A stretch of 6,300 bases of DNA from an uncultured Prevotellaceae bacterium (GTDB lineage Bacteria > Bacteroidota > Bacteroidia > Bacteroidales > Bacteroidaceae): positions 1 to 6,300 of the forward strand of contig CAMJNN010000071.1 of assembly GCA_946407325.1 (NCBI GenBank). Reading direction: 5' to 3'. Shown here in pieces: positions 4,889-6,300 of the stretch. The position numbers and the translations under genes were made by a program. Each line of letters starts with the position of its first letter. Position 1 is the stretch's first letter. Under the pieces are notes generated by a model. That model ran no database searches. It was not told where the DNA came from and worked only from the letters and a program-made list of their open reading frames with translations.

Positions 4889-6300
4889 ATGAAAAAGACA
4901 CAAGTTAAGCAGCTGAGCATGCCTGCTGAAGGTACTTATAGCTATGGACGCTACTATGATATGCCCGATGTGGAACCCGTGCGTGAGATACTGATCAACG
5001 ACGGATGGCTTTTTGCACCTACCGAATTGGCTGGGGCAGAGATGATGGACTATGATGATACGACTTGGAAGCCGGTGGATCTGCCGCATGACTTCAGTCT
5101 GATACCATTGCCAGGCGGTGACAACGACGAGCAGATTGGTCCGTTTAGCAAGCAATCTCCCGGACGTAATGCTACCGGACATGTGATGGGGGGTACGGGA
5201 TGGTACCGCAAGATCATCAAGACCGACAAGAACTTTGAGGGAAAGCTGGTGAAGATCAGTTTCGACGGCACCTACAACGAGACCAAGGTGTGGGTGAACG
5301 GTATTATGGTGGGCAACCATGTCAATGGATATACTCCTTACTACTACGATATTACCGATGCTTTGAATCCTGTTGGCGAGGACAATATCATCGCCGTACG
5401 CTGCCGTAACAACGGACGTAATACGCACTGGTACTCGGGGGCGGGCATCTACCGCGATGTGAAGCTGGAGATGTTTGACCCGATACATGTGGACCCATGG
5501 GGTGCTTTTGTGACGCTGGCCTACCTGGATGCCTATGAGACCAAGGTGGATGTGGAGGCGCGTGTGGTGAACGAGACGAACGAGGACGAGACCGTCAGTG
5601 TGCAGGTGGTGATTCGTTCGCAGAAGGGTAGGAACGTAGGCAATGCCCACCAGGAGGTGGAAGTAAGGGCCAACTCATGGGTAAGGGTGACGCAGATGAT
5701 GCATGTGAGTCGTGCGGTTATCTGGTCATTGGATAATCCCTATCTCTATACGGCTGAAATCACCATCAAGAAAGGTGATAAGGTGCTCGATGAATACAAG
5801 CAGAAATTTGGCGTGCGCAAGATTGAGGTGTCGGCCGACAAGGGCTTCCGCCTGAATGGCGAACTGCTGGATCTCAAGGGCGGATGCGTGCACCACGACA
5901 ATGGTTTCTTGGGTGCTGCTGCTTTCAAACGTGCGGAATACCGCAAGGTGGAGCTGCTGAAAGAGGCAGGCTATAATGCGGTACGTACGGTGCATAACCC
6001 ACCATCATCTTATTTTCTTGATGCCTGTGACGAATTGGGGTTGCTGGTCATCGACGAGTTTACCGACGTGTGGGAAGTACACAAGACGCCGCAGGACTAT
6101 GCCACCTATTTCAAGGAAACATGGGAGCCTGATATCACGAACATGGTGAAGCGTGACCGTAACCATCCGAGTGTGATTATGTGGAGCATCGGCAACGAGA
6201 TTCCTAATCAGTCAACCGAGGATGCCTTGCGCATTCAGGGCGAACTGATCAAGCGTGTGAAAGAGCTTGACCCCACGCGTTTCGTGACACAGGTGGTTTC
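4889..6300 (+). CDS. Glycoside hydrolase family 2 protein (beta-galactosidase-like), partial (C-terminus beyond right edge)
   Basis: 470 codons are open to the right edge. The layout is that of GH2 enzymes: an N-terminal jelly-roll sugar-binding domain with INDGWLF, VDLPHDFSL, GGTGWYRK, VWVNG and HWYSGAGIYRDV; an immunoglobulin-like sandwich ending in WSLDNPYLY and FGVRKIEV; then the TIM barrel with GGCVHHDNGFLGA, AVRTVHNPPSSYFLDACDELGL and RDRNHPSVIMWSIGNEI. E437 of the last motif is the expected acid/base glutamate; the nucleophile glutamate would lie outside the window. Such enzymes cleave terminal beta-galactosides, glucuronides or mannosides; GGCVHHDNG and HNPPS favour beta-galactosidase-like members, but specificity cannot be fixed. 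The ATG at 4889 is chosen because no in-frame start follows the promoter earlier. The N-terminus (MKKTQVKQLSMPAEG) has no hydrophobic core, so no signal peptide is seen, unlike many exported GH2 enzymes of this phylum. A probable operator precedes it. Confidence 0.93.
   Translation, partial: MKKTQVKQLSMPAEGTYSYGRYYDMPDVEPVREILINDGWLFAPTELAGAEMMDYDDTTWKPVDLPHDFSLIPLPGGDNDEQIGPFSKQSPGRNATGHVMGGTGWYRKIIKTDKNFEGKLVKISFDGTYNETKVWVNGIMVGNHVNGYTPYYYDITDALNPVGEDNIIAVRCRNNGRNTHWYSGAGIYRDVKLEMFDPIHVDPWGAFVTLAYLDAYETKVDVEARVVNETNEDETVSVQVVIRSQKGRNVGNAHQEVEVRANSWVRVTQMMHVSRAVIWSLDNPYLYTAEITIKKGDKVLDEYKQKFGVRKIEVSADKGFRLNGELLDLKGGCVHHDNGFLGAAAFKRAEYRKVELLKEAGYNAVRTVHNPPSSYFLDACDELGLLVIDEFTDVWEVHKTPQDYATYFKETWEPDITNMVKRDRNHPSVIMWSIGNEIPNQSTEDALRIQGELIKRVKELDPTRFVTQVV

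Noticed and set aside
4866..4892. Eight-codon upstream ORF (MNVKNLVS) whose TGA overlaps the GH2 ATG as ATGA
   Set aside because: The -7 box at 4853-4860 predicts a transcript start at about 4867, so its ATG would probably not be transcribed with a usable leader.
4823..5650. Long minus-strand open frame of 275 codons
   Set aside because: It is antisense to the GH2 coding sequence, which has clear family motifs, and its own translation shows no recognisable domain.

Overview
The window looks like a chromosomal segment of a Bacteroidales bacterium, most likely Prevotella or a close relative. The evidence is Bacteroidetes-type promoter boxes (TAnnTTTG, with TTTG 19 bases upstream in the best case), A-rich leaders without Shine-Dalgarno sequences, a tmRNA whose decoded tag is GNTSYALAA, and protein families typical of that order. 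The genus is inferred from these traits and was not tested by a search.

Left half (1-4181), all on the minus strand. Reading in the direction of transcription from the right: menA (menaquinone prenyltransferase, 4181-3261) is followed after 6 bases by a radical SAM protein (3254-2367). Next comes a small alanyl-tRNA editing protein (2190-1720), bracketed by three copies of a roughly 50-60 base imperfect palindrome. Then comes a two-gene unit: a RyR-domain protein with a C-terminal zinc ribbon (1563-1126) and, 28 bases further on, a membrane protein with a central cytosolic Rossmann-like domain (1097 to beyond the left edge). The last gene is absent from a simple closed-ORF scan because its stop lies outside the window; I translated it by hand (365 complete codons, no stop).

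Right half (4182-6300), plus strand. A divergent intergenic region carries a set of menA promoter-like repeats on one strand and a perfect Bacteroidetes promoter on the other. The latter drives ssrA (tmRNA, 4343-4738), which ends at a strong intrinsic terminator with a GCAA tetraloop (4762-4798). A second promoter, overlapped by an 11-base inverted repeat that looks like an operator, precedes a glycoside hydrolase family 2 gene (4889 to beyond the right edge), also open and therefore partial.

Most of the segment is housekeeping: respiratory quinone synthesis, ribosome rescue, tRNA proofreading and carbohydrate use. The least ordinary parts are the RyR/zinc-ribbon plus membrane-protein pair, which resembles nucleotide-sensing conflict or signalling modules; the radical SAM protein, in which the canonical GGEP motif is replaced; and the palindromic repeats around the tRNA-editing gene.
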